In this document: positions 1 to 6,466 of the stretch, piece after piece
Layout of the letters: each line of letters begins with the position of its first letter
How positions within the stretch are numbered: the first letter of the stretch is position 1
Assembly (NCBI GenBank): GCA_945899335.1
Contig: CAMDIP010000034.1
Location: 1 to 10,130 of the forward strand
Direction of reading: 5' to 3'
DNA length: 10,130 nucleotides
Source of the DNA: Bordetella parapertussis
GTDB lineage: Bacteria > Pseudomonadota > Gammaproteobacteria > Burkholderiales > Burkholderiaceae_C
Translations under genes and position numbers: made by a program
The notes under the pieces: model-generated
What the model was told of the DNA's origin: nothing
Databases searched by the model: none
Seen by the model: the letters and a program-made list of their open reading frames with translations, nothing else

Positions 1-1529
1 ACACGTTGTTTTTCACCGCCGGACAACTTCAAGCCCCGTTCTCCCACCATGGTTTGGTAACCCAAGGGGGTGGACACAATAAAGTCATGGATGCGTGCTG
101 CACGTGCGGCTTGCTCGACCTCTTCGCGAGAAGCAGAGGGCCGACCATAAGCGATGTTGTAGTAGACCGTGTCGTTGAACAACACCGTGTCTTGCGGAAC
201 GATGCCAATGGCCTGACGCACACTCGCTTGTGTCAAGTGATTTAAGGGATGTCCATCGATGCGAACCACCCCTTGCTGAACGTCATAAAAACGAAAAAGC
301 AAGCGAGCCAAAGTTGACTTGCCCGAACCCGAGGGACCCACAATGGCCACTGTTTTACCTGCAGGAATGGTGAAGCTCACGTCTTGCAAAATAGGTCTGT
401 TTTGCTCATAGGCAAAATGGACATGCTCAAACGCAATGCTGGGTGGACTCTCAAGACCAAGCTGTTGTGCGTTGGGTGCATCAGCAACTTCACGTTCCTT
501 TTCTAGCAACTTGAACATGCGGTCCAAATCGGTCAGGCTTTGTTTGATCTCGCGGTAAATCACACCTAAAAAATTCAACGGTATATAGAGTTGAATCATG
601 AAAGCGTTGATCATGACCAAGTCGCCCAAGGTCAAATGCCCATCGACCACGCCTTGCGTAGCTCGCCACAGCATGGTCACCAAAGCCACAGCGATGATGA
701 GTTGTTGGCCCATATTGAGGGCGCTCAATGAATTTTGGGCTGTGATACGGGCCAAGCGTAATTTGTCCAGACTTTCGTCATACCTTTTGGCTTCAAAGCC
801 CTCATTGCCAAAATACTTGACGGTCTCGTAATTGAGCAAAGAGTCGATGGCGCGGGTATGGGCGCTGGAGTCCAACTCATTGACTTGCTTGCGAAACTGG
901 GTTCGCCACTCCGTCACTGTCACGGTGAAATAAATATACAAACCCAAAGCGCACAAAGTGATGATGGCGTACCACTTGTCAAACTGTATACCCAAGATAC
1001 TCAGCACCAACAGCACCTCGATCAAGGTCGGCACGATGCTGTAGAGCGAATAGGCAATCAACGACTCAATGCCGCGCACACCTCTTTCAATGTCACGGCT
1101 CATACCACCGGTTTGACGCTCGAGGTGAAAACGCAAACTCAGTTCGTGCAAATGCTGGAAGGTTTGCAAGGCAATGGTGCGAGCAGCACCTTGTGTGGCT
1201 TTGGCAAAAATCAATTCACGCAACTCGGTGAATGCAGAAACAGATAAACGCAGCAAGCCATAGCCAATGAGCAGGGCAACGGGCACCACCAACAGCATTT
1301 GCACACCTGTGGGCTGCGGTGTCATTTGATCGATCAAGTTTTTAAGCAGTATGGGTACGCCTACGTTGGCCAACTTGGCACCCACCATGAATGACAGCGC
1401 AGCCATCACGCGCCATTTGTATTCCCATAAATAGGGGAACAAACGTGCCAAGGTGTGCCAATCAGAGACCGTCGGTGGGGGCGTGGCAGTATCAGGCAGA
1501 GCAGGCGAAGAGGTAGCAGAAGGGCGCAT
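1..1529 (-). CDS. ATM1-type ABC exporter, fused permease and ATPase (3' end missing)
   Basis: This is a half-transporter of the ATM1/HMT1 class, an inner-membrane exporter that in this family moves glutathione- or sulfur-containing compounds and supports metal homeostasis. The reading frame is open for 509 codons from the ATG at 1529 to the left edge. A hydrophobic six-helix permease region covers roughly residues 35 to 330 and contains NYETVKYF (233-240), a hallmark of ATM1-like proteins. The ATPase follows, with Walker A GPSGSGKST (398-406), Q-loop glutamine Q446 in IVPQD, and signature LSGGEKQR (502-509). Walker B, the D-loop and the H-loop lie off the window; about 90 residues should be missing for a family length near 600. 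An in-frame TAG ten codons upstream limits the start, and no good Shine-Dalgarno sequence is visible. The gene is divergent from the thioesterase gene. The substrate cannot be read from the sequence. Confidence 0.93.
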   Translation of the reverse strand, partial: MRPSATSSPALPDTATPPPTVSDWHTLARLFPYLWEYKWRVMAALSFMVGAKLANVGVPILLKNLIDQMTPQPTGVQMLLVVPVALLIGYGLLRLSVSAFTELRELIFAKATQGAARTIALQTFQHLHELSLRFHLERQTGGMSRDIERGVRGIESLIAYSLYSIVPTLIEVLLVLSILGIQFDKWYAIITLCALGLYIYFTVTVTEWRTQFRKQVNELDSSAHTRAIDSLLNYETVKYFGNEGFEAKRYDESLDKLRLARITAQNSLSALNMGQQLIIAVALVTMLWRATQGVVDGHLTLGDLVMINAFMIQLYIPLNFLGVIYREIKQSLTDLDRMFKLLEKEREVADAPNAQQLGLESPPSIAFEHVHFAYEQNRPILQDVSFTIPAGKTVAIVGPSGSGKSTLARLLFRFYDVQQGVVRIDGHPLNHLTQASVRQAIGIVPQDTVLFNDTVYYNIAYGRPSASREEVEQAARAARIHDFIVSTPLGYQTMVGERGLKLSGGEKQR

Positions 1530-1570
1530 ACAGCACAATAGCGAAAGAATGAACAACTAGGATTGTGCCT

Positions 1571-1993
1571 GTGACCGATACCCACGACCTGCGCTTTACT
1601 GTCAAAGCCCTTCCCACAGACCAAGAGTTGGTCCTCAAAGTCATCCCCATGCCAGCCGATTGCAATGCGAATGGCGATATTTTTGGTGGTTGGGTTATGG
1701 CGCAGGTTGACTTGGCTGGTGCGGTCTTGCCAGCACGCTATGTCAACGGTCGCTTAGCTACGGTGGCAGTCAATGAATTTGTGTTCAAGCAGCCCGTCAA
1801 AGTGGGTGATATTTTGAGTTTTTTCAGCACCATCACCCGGATCGGCAATACCTCCATCACCGTCAAGGTAGAAGTGTTTGCCGAGCGCTTCACTTTGCAA
1901 GGCACGTACTTGAAAGTGACCGAGGCCATGGTCACTTATGTCGCGATTGATGCCCAAGGTAAGCCCCGACACATTCAACGCAAAGACACTTGA
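1571..1993 (+). CDS. YciA-like acyl-CoA thioesterase (hot-dog fold)
   Basis: The product hydrolyses acyl-CoA thioesters to free acid and CoA; YciA proteins act on a broad range of short to long chains in the cytoplasm. The protein has about 140 residues, the usual single hot-dog length. The diagnostic block is NANGDIFGGWVMAQVDLAG near residues 32-50, where the aspartate of VDLAG (about D47) matches the catalytic aspartate of YciA. A second conserved stretch, VAVNEFVFKQPVKVGD, follows near residues 65-80. Two in-frame GTG codons can start it, at 1565 and 1571. The AGGA at 1559-1562 is 2 bases from the first and 8 bases from the second, so I prefer 1571. The gene is divergent from the ABC exporter, with only about 40 bp between them. 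Its stop codon directly abuts that of the convergent enoyl-CoA hydratase gene. Confidence 0.9.
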   Translation: MTDTHDLRFTVKALPTDQELVLKVIPMPADCNANGDIFGGWVMAQVDLAGAVLPARYVNGRLATVAVNEFVFKQPVKVGDILSFFSTITRIGNTSITVKVEVFAERFTLQGTYLKVTEAMVTYVAIDAQGKPRHIQRKDT

Positions 1994-2752
1994 TCAGTTA
2001 AAAACCGGCTTGCGCTTTTCCATGAATGCGCTGAAAGCTTCAATCGCAGCTGGCTCTTTGAGCATGCGGCCAAAGACCACACCTTCTTGCTTGATACGCT
2101 CCAACAACTGCGGCGTGAGACCCGCTTTCATCAAGCGTTTGGTTTCCATCAAGGAGGTTAAAGGCTTGGTCGCCATTTTGCGGGCTTGCTGTTGGGCATA
2201 GGCATTGGTCTCAGCGGGTGGCAGCACTCTGCTGACCAACCCTATTTCCAAGGCTGTTTCAGCCAAAAAGGGTTCACCCATCAACAAGGCTTCAGCTGCT
2301 CGCTGGTAGCCCATGAGCTGGACCGCCAGCAGGCTGGAGCCGGCCTCAGGGCACAAGCCTAAGTTCACAAACGGCATAGAAAACGCAGCGTTATCCCCTG
2401 CATAAACCAAATCGCAATGAAGCAGCATGGTGGTGCCAACACCCACAGCCGGTCCACAAACAGAGGCTATCAAGGGCTTTGCAAAAACCGCAATGCCTCG
2501 CAAAAAACGAAAAACAGGCGAGTCTTCACCTGCTGCAGGTTGCTGAAGAAAGTCGGCAATGTCGTTACCCGCGCTGAAAACAGTTTCATGGCCTTGAATT
2601 AGCACAACCTTGGTTTGTGCATCCGCTTCAGCAGACGCCAAGGCTTGAGCCAATTCAGCGTACATGACCGAGGTAAGCGAATTTTTTTTGTCAACGCGGT
2701 TGAGAGTCAGCGTTAAAACGCCACTTTCGAAGTGCTGCAAGACTAAGTTCAT
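1994..2752 (-). CDS. Enoyl-CoA hydratase/isomerase (crotonase superfamily)
   Basis: This is a 252-residue crotonase-fold protein that acts on enoyl-CoA thioesters in beta-oxidation or a related CoA pathway. Oxyanion-hole segments are visible at FSAGNDI (59-65) and GPAVGVGTT (100-108). The active-site stretch FSMPFVNLGLCPEAGSS (124-140) has the order seen in delta3,delta2-enoyl-CoA isomerases, with E136 as the likely catalytic acid. The MPF in place of QPE suggests the first glutamate of classical hydratases is absent. Isomerase activity is therefore at least as likely as hydration. The open frame extends upstream to 2854, but that part overlaps the DUF2147 gene and matches nothing in the family, so the ATG at 2752 is chosen. 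No clear Shine-Dalgarno sequence precedes it, and the 22-bp gap to the gene before it suggests shared transcription. It is the last gene of the putative TetR-controlled operon. Confidence 0.9.
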   Translation of the reverse strand: MNLVLQHFESGVLTLTLNRVDKKNSLTSVMYAELAQALASAEADAQTKVVLIQGHETVFSAGNDIADFLQQPAAGEDSPVFRFLRGIAVFAKPLIASVCGPAVGVGTTMLLHCDLVYAGDNAAFSMPFVNLGLCPEAGSSLLAVQLMGYQRAAEALLMGEPFLAETALEIGLVSRVLPPAETNAYAQQQARKMATKPLTSLMETKRLMKAGLTPQLLERIKQEGVVFGRMLKEPAAIEAFSAFMEKRKPVFN

Positions 2753-2774
2753 ATCAGAAATATTTTTATTTGAA

Positions 2775-3215
2775 TTACTCAACGCGACTCCAAAACTGGG
2801 TGCGATAAATTGGTCCAATATAGCCGCGCACTTGCAAGCGTTTGCCGCCTTCAATTGGCACTATTTTCACGGTGTATAGCTTGCCGTTTGTGGGGTCGAG
2901 AATTTTTGCGCCACCCGCCCACAAGTTATCCGCTTCTTTGCCTTCGCGCTTTAAGCCTCGCAAAATCTCCATGCCAATGATGGGTTGACCTTTACGGTCA
3001 TCCACACATTTGTCGCAGTTGGGCTTGGCATTGGGGTCTTCTTTGAGTGCGCGTCCCACGACACCTACCAAGGCACCGTCTTTTTCAAAAATTCGCACTT
3101 CCCCTTTGGGTTGATTGGTTTCATCGTCAATGGTGTGCCACAAACCAACGGGGGTCATTTGGGCAAAAGCTGTCATGGCAGCCATGCTCAGCAAAGCAGT
3201 AAAGATTTTTTTCAT
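2775..3215 (-). CDS. DUF2147 family secreted protein
   Basis: This is a 146-residue protein of the DUF2147 family, whose biochemical role is unknown. It begins with a clear Sec signal peptide: a KK pair, a hydrophobic run at about 5-17, and a likely cut after AFA at 18/19. It is thus predicted to act in the periplasm. The mature part starts with the family's PVGLW-x-T pattern (22-28), has a CxxC pair (C67, C70) before GQPIIGMEILRGLK (76-89), and ends with GYIGPIYRTQFWSRV (131-145). The start at 3215 is set by AAGGAG six bases upstream and by the signal peptide; a longer frame from 3248 would bury that signal. It lies 25 bp after the acyl-CoA dehydrogenase gene and 22 bp before the crotonase gene, so it is probably co-transcribed. 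The CxxC pair could bind metal or form a disulfide, which is inference. Confidence 0.88.
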   Translation of the reverse strand: MKKIFTALLSMAAMTAFAQMTPVGLWHTIDDETNQPKGEVRIFEKDGALVGVVGRALKEDPNAKPNCDKCVDDRKGQPIIGMEILRGLKREGKEADNLWAGGAKILDPTNGKLYTVKIVPIEGGKRLQVRGYIGPIYRTQFWSRVE

Positions 3216-3240
3216 CGGTGTCTCCTTGGTGGGTAGGTAT

Positions 3241-5037
3241 TTAAGCAAAAACGTCTTGGGTGTCCATCAACACGGCGCTTCCTGCGCGAGCAGCTTGCAT
3301 CAAACTCGCCGTCTCTGGCAACAACTTGGCAAAGTAAAACCTGGCTGTTTGTAATTTGGCTTTGTAAAACGGGTCACGGCTGCCATCGGCGATTTTTTGC
3401 AAGGCTACTTTGGCCATACGCGCCCAGAAATAGGCAAACACTAAATGGCCTGTGACGCGCAAGTAATCGACCGCTGCAGCACCTACTTCATCCGCATTCG
3501 ACATCGCCTTCATGCCAATTTCACCTGTGAACTGGGTCATTTGCTGGCCCAACTTTGCCAAAGGCTGGATGAACTCAGCCATGTCTTCGTTCTCGGTTTC
3601 ATCCGCAACCAAAATGGCAATGAGTTTGCCAAACTTCTTCAATGTCGCGCCTTGGTTGCCCAGCACCTTGCGTCCCAGCAGATCCAAACTTTGAATGGTG
3701 TTGGTGCCCTCGTAAATCATATTGATACGTGAGTCCCGTACGAATTGCTCCATGCCCCATTCGTGGATGAAACCATGACCGCCAAACACTTGCATACACG
3801 ATGAGGTAGCTATCCATCCGTTGTCGGTGATGAAGGCTTTGACGATGGGCGTGAGCATGGCCACCATCTCTAGTGCCTCAGCTCGCACAGCTTCATCGGG
3901 GTGGTGTAACTCTTGGTCGATCAGCAACGCGCAGTAAAGGTTCAAAGCGCGACCACCTTCTGCATAGGCTTTGGCGGTCAACAACATTTTGCGAACATCG
4001 GGATGAACCAAGATGCTGTCGGCTGGTTTGTCTGGGCTTTTCACCCCAGACAGGCTTCTGGACTGCAAGCGGTCTTTGGCATAAGCCAAAGCATTTTGAT
4101 ACGCCACTTCGGTCAAACCCAGCGATTGCATGCCCACACCAATGCGAGCGGCATTCATCATCACAAACATCGCCGCCAAGCCTTTGTGCGGTTGACCCAC
4201 CAAGGTGCCGACTGCGCCATCGAGCACCATCTGGCAAGTGGCGTTGCCATGAATGCCCATCTTGTGTTCTAAGCCACCACAGTAAATGGCATTGCGCTCG
4301 CCCAAACTGCCGTCACTGTTGACCAAGAACTTAGGCACCACAAACAAACTGATGCCTTTGCTGCCCACAGGCGCATCTGGCAGTCGCGCCAGCACCAAGT
4401 GAACAATGTTGCTCACCAGATCATGCTCACCTGCACTGATGAAAATTTTGTTGCCAGTAAGTTTGTAACTGCCATCCGCTTGCGGCTCGGCCTTGGTGCG
4501 CAGCAAGCCCAGATCGGTGCCGCAGTGGGATTCAGTCAAACACATGGTGCCCGTCCACTCGCCATTGGTGAGACGCGGTAGGTACATCTGCTTTTGTTCT
4601 TCTGTGCCATGGGCATGCAAGCATTCATACGCGCCGTGGGTCAGTCCTGGGTACATAGTCCACGCTTGGTTGGCACTGTTGAGCATTTCATAAAAACACT
4701 GGTTAACCACAATCGGCAAGCCTTGACCACCATAGGCAGGATCGCAACTGAGCGCGGGCCATCCACCTTGCGCAAATTGTGCGAAAGCTTCTTTGAAGCC
4801 TTTGGGTGTGGTGACTTCATGGGTTTTGTTGTCTAGCTGGCAACCTTGCTTGTCACCCACTTGATTTAAGGGCATCAAGACCTCAGAGGCAAATTTACCC
4901 CCTTCTTCCAAGACGGCGGCTATGGTGTCCGCGTCAAGCTCTGCGTGGGTGGGCAAGCTCTTAAGCACCGTGGGTACATCCAATACTTCATTCATCACAA
5001 ATTGCATATCGCGCAATGGCGGGGTGTAGCTTGGCAT
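3241..5037 (-). CDS. Acyl-CoA dehydrogenase, large type with extra C-terminal domain
   Basis: This FAD enzyme oxidises an acyl-CoA to the 2,3-enoyl-CoA, passing electrons to electron-transfer flavoprotein. At 598 residues it belongs to the long group often annotated as DmdC-like (3-methylmercaptopropionyl-CoA dehydrogenase-like); most acyl-CoA dehydrogenases are near 380-400. The N-terminal segment YTPPLRDMQFVMNEVL (4-19) is typical of this group. Core signatures are CLTESHCGTDLG (166-177), the FAD-contacting QVFGGHGF (416-423) and RINMIYEGTNTIQ (437-449), where E443 is the expected catalytic base. Residues after about 460 form the extra C-terminal domain. The start at 5037 follows a good Shine-Dalgarno sequence (GAGGA, six bases before ATG); a frame open to 5091 overlaps the regulator gene. 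The regulator's TGA stop overlaps this Shine-Dalgarno, which suggests translational coupling. The true acyl substrate cannot be read from the sequence, and a DmdC role should not be assumed. Confidence 0.94.
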   Translation of the reverse strand: MPSYTPPLRDMQFVMNEVLDVPTVLKSLPTHAELDADTIAAVLEEGGKFASEVLMPLNQVGDKQGCQLDNKTHEVTTPKGFKEAFAQFAQGGWPALSCDPAYGGQGLPIVVNQCFYEMLNSANQAWTMYPGLTHGAYECLHAHGTEEQKQMYLPRLTNGEWTGTMCLTESHCGTDLGLLRTKAEPQADGSYKLTGNKIFISAGEHDLVSNIVHLVLARLPDAPVGSKGISLFVVPKFLVNSDGSLGERNAIYCGGLEHKMGIHGNATCQMVLDGAVGTLVGQPHKGLAAMFVMMNAARIGVGMQSLGLTEVAYQNALAYAKDRLQSRSLSGVKSPDKPADSILVHPDVRKMLLTAKAYAEGGRALNLYCALLIDQELHHPDEAVRAEALEMVAMLTPIVKAFITDNGWIATSSCMQVFGGHGFIHEWGMEQFVRDSRINMIYEGTNTIQSLDLLGRKVLGNQGATLKKFGKLIAILVADETENEDMAEFIQPLAKLGQQMTQFTGEIGMKAMSNADEVGAAAVDYLRVTGHLVFAYFWARMAKVALQKIADGSRDPFYKAKLQTARFYFAKLLPETASLMQAARAGSAVLMDTQDVFA

Positions 5038-5050
5038 GGTCGGTCTTTCC

Positions 5051-5719
5051 TCAGGTTGGTGAAGCGCCGTAGCGCAACAAAATATGTTCAAAGCCGCGCT
5101 GAGCGCGGTCCAAGCTTTTATCGGTTTTCAAAAAACGGGCTTCGTAATGCAAGGCTAATATCAAGCCGTGAAGCTCAAATGACATTTGGGCTGCGTCCGT
5201 GTTCTCAGCCAAATGACCTGCTTCACGCGCTTTCAATACACAGCGATGCAACGCGCTGAGCCATGTCTTGACAGAGCTGGCCAAGGCATCGCTGACAGGG
5301 CCAGGTCTGTCGTCAAACTCAGCGGCGCCGCTGATGTACAAGCAACCCGAATCAATCTCTGCTGACGTTCGCTTCATCCAGTTGGCAAATAGCGCTTGAA
5401 GACGCGGCAGTCCTCTAGCTTCTTGCATGGCGGGGTAAAACACCTCCAACTCAAATCGATGGTGGTATTCGCGAACCACAGAGATTTGCAACTCTTCACG
5501 AGAACCAAAGTGCGCAAAGACACCTGATTTGCTCATCTGCATCACTTCTGCAACCGCGCCAATACTCAGCCCCTCAATACCGATTTGGGTGGCAAGACCC
5601 AAAGCAGCATCGACAATCGCGCTTTTGGTTTGCTGCCCTTTTTGCATTAACCGAGCCCTGCCGTTGCCGGCCTCTGGATCGGGAATGTCAGTCATGGAGG
5701 GTTGTGAAGTCACAGGCAT
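5051..5719 (-). CDS. TetR/AcrR family transcriptional regulator
   Basis: This is a 222-residue one-component repressor with an N-terminal DNA-binding domain and a C-terminal ligand domain. Helix 1 begins near residue 28 (KGQQTKSAIVDAAL). The helix-turn-helix spans about 51-77, with the recognition region MSKSGVFAHFGSREEL (62-77), a close match to the TetR consensus. The C-terminal part contains GCLYISGAAEFDDRPG (125-140). Its position as first gene before the acyl-CoA dehydrogenase, 13 bp away, together with the palindrome upstream, points to autoregulation and control of the operon. The ligand is probably an acyl-CoA or related acid, by inference from the neighbours. Methionines at 5695 and 5647 are alternative starts. 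I keep 5719 because residues around 20-28 (GRARLMQKG) resemble the conserved lead-in of related regulators. None of the starts has a strong Shine-Dalgarno sequence. Confidence 0.92.
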   Translation of the reverse strand: MPVTSQPSMTDIPDPEAGNGRARLMQKGQQTKSAIVDAALGLATQIGIEGLSIGAVAEVMQMSKSGVFAHFGSREELQISVVREYHHRFELEVFYPAMQEARGLPRLQALFANWMKRTSAEIDSGCLYISGAAEFDDRPGPVSDALASSVKTWLSALHRCVLKAREAGHLAENTDAAQMSFELHGLILALHYEARFLKTDKSLDRAQRGFEHILLRYGASPT

Positions 5720-5726
5720 TTGCTTG

Positions 5727-5750
5727 AAAATAGAACGACCGTGCTATTTT
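5727..5750. promoter_or_regulatory. Candidate operator palindrome for the TetR regulator
   Basis: A 24-bp imperfect palindrome has perfect 7-bp arms, AAAATAG and CTATTTT, around the core AACGACCGTG, which itself keeps partial symmetry (ACG and CGT). Its inner 20 bp match their own reverse complement at 16 positions. It ends 8 bp upstream of the regulator's first ATG and lies between that gene and the divergent phosphatase gene. TetR-family operators are usually palindromes of this size placed at their own promoter. The TATTTT in one arm could also be a minus-strand -10 element, so binding would block transcription. Binding itself is inferred. Confidence 0.6.
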
Positions 5751-5757
5751 GCACTAT

Positions 5758-5789
5758 TTGACAGGTTCTGCTTATCCTCCAGCCATAAA
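5758..5789 (+). promoter_or_regulatory. Possible promoter for the histidine phosphatase gene
   Basis: A perfect -35 consensus TTGACA lies at 5758-5763. The best -10-like hexamers are CCATAA (5783-5788) or CATAAA (5784-5789), with spacers of 19 to 20 bp, longer than the optimal 17. The -35 element begins only 8 bp from the palindrome, so the regulator might also influence this promoter. The -10 match is poor, so this is a weak call. Confidence 0.25.
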
Positions 5790-5823
5790 AGGGGGCTTCA
5801 CATCGCCCTTTAAACTCGCCAGC

Positions 5824-6462
5824 ATGAAAATCACACGCATCTTGGCGATTCGCCATGGGGAAACTGCTTGGAATGTGGATACCCGAATTCAAGGACAAAT
5901 TGATATTCCCCTCAATGACCATGGTCGTTGGCAGGCACAACAACTTGCAAATGCTTTAGCCCATGAAGACATTCATGCCATCTATGCCAGTGATTTAAGC
6001 CGCGCTTTTGATACTGCACAAGCCGTAGCCTCGACAAAACAGCTACCTATCGAAGCTCGCCCCCACCTTCGTGAGCGTCACTTTGGCGATTTTCAAGGCC
6101 ATACCTGGAAAGACATTCAACACCAATGGCCAGAAGAAGCAGAACAATGGCGGGTGCGTCACCCTGAATGGACGCCACAAGGCGGCGGTGAAAGCCTGAT
6201 CATGTTGAATGCCCGCATTGCAGCGATGATTCACGAGTTGGCATCGCCCCATGCAGGGCAGCAAGTGCTGTGGGTGACACATGGCGGTGTTCTGGATATT
6301 TTGTACCGCATGGCAACACGACAAGATTTACAAGCGGCACGAACCTGGGGTCTGCGCAATACCGCCATCAATCGATTGCTATGGACGCCTGAGGGTCTAC
6401 AAATCGTGGGCTGGGCGGATGAGGCGCATTTGGAAGCCTCCAAGGACGAGTCTAGCGCTTGA
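5824..6462 (+). CDS. Histidine phosphatase family protein (phosphoglycerate mutase-like)
   Basis: This 212-residue enzyme belongs to the branch of the histidine phosphatase superfamily that contains GpmB- and CobC-like phosphatases. It uses a phosphohistidine intermediate to hydrolyse a phosphoester; the substrate is not predictable here. The catalytic set is complete: R10-H11 in the RHGETAWN motif (10-17), R60 in SDLSRAFDTA (57-66), E84 in LRERHFGDFQG (82-92), and H153 in VTHGGVLD (151-158). The start at 5824 is the ATG just before the first beta-strand (MKITRILAIRHGE). The frame stays open upstream to a TTG at 5749, but that extension runs through the promoter region and is not family-like. 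No strong Shine-Dalgarno sequence is visible. It is divergent from the TetR gene and convergent with ruvB, with 4 bp between the stops. A cofactor-dependent mutase is less likely because the protein is shorter than GpmA-type enzymes. Confidence 0.9.
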   Translation: MKITRILAIRHGETAWNVDTRIQGQIDIPLNDHGRWQAQQLANALAHEDIHAIYASDLSRAFDTAQAVASTKQLPIEARPHLRERHFGDFQGHTWKDIQHQWPEEAEQWRVRHPEWTPQGGGESLIMLNARIAAMIHELASPHAGQQVLWVTHGGVLDILYRMATRQDLQAARTWGLRNTAINRLLWTPEGLQIVGWADEAHLEASKDESSA

Positions 6463-6466
6463 GCGC

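Noticed and set aside
858..1247. A 129-codon plus-strand frame inside the ABC exporter.
   Set aside because: The minus strand encodes a continuous permease with the NYETVKYF hallmark across this stretch; the plus frame is a shadow.
2753..2854. A 34-residue N-terminal extension of the crotonase-fold protein.
   Set aside because: It overlaps the DUF2147 C-terminus and precedes the family's normal N-terminus (MNLVLQHFESGVLTLTLNR), so the start was set at 2752.
3873..4322. Open frames of 119 and 149 codons on the plus strand inside the acyl-CoA dehydrogenase gene.
   Set aside because: They are opposite a complete, motif-rich enzyme gene, have no ribosome binding site, and no family features.
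5749..5823. A 25-residue N-terminal extension of the histidine phosphatase from a TTG.
   Set aside because: It covers the TTGACA promoter-like element and nearly touches the palindrome; family homology begins at MKITRILAIRHGE.
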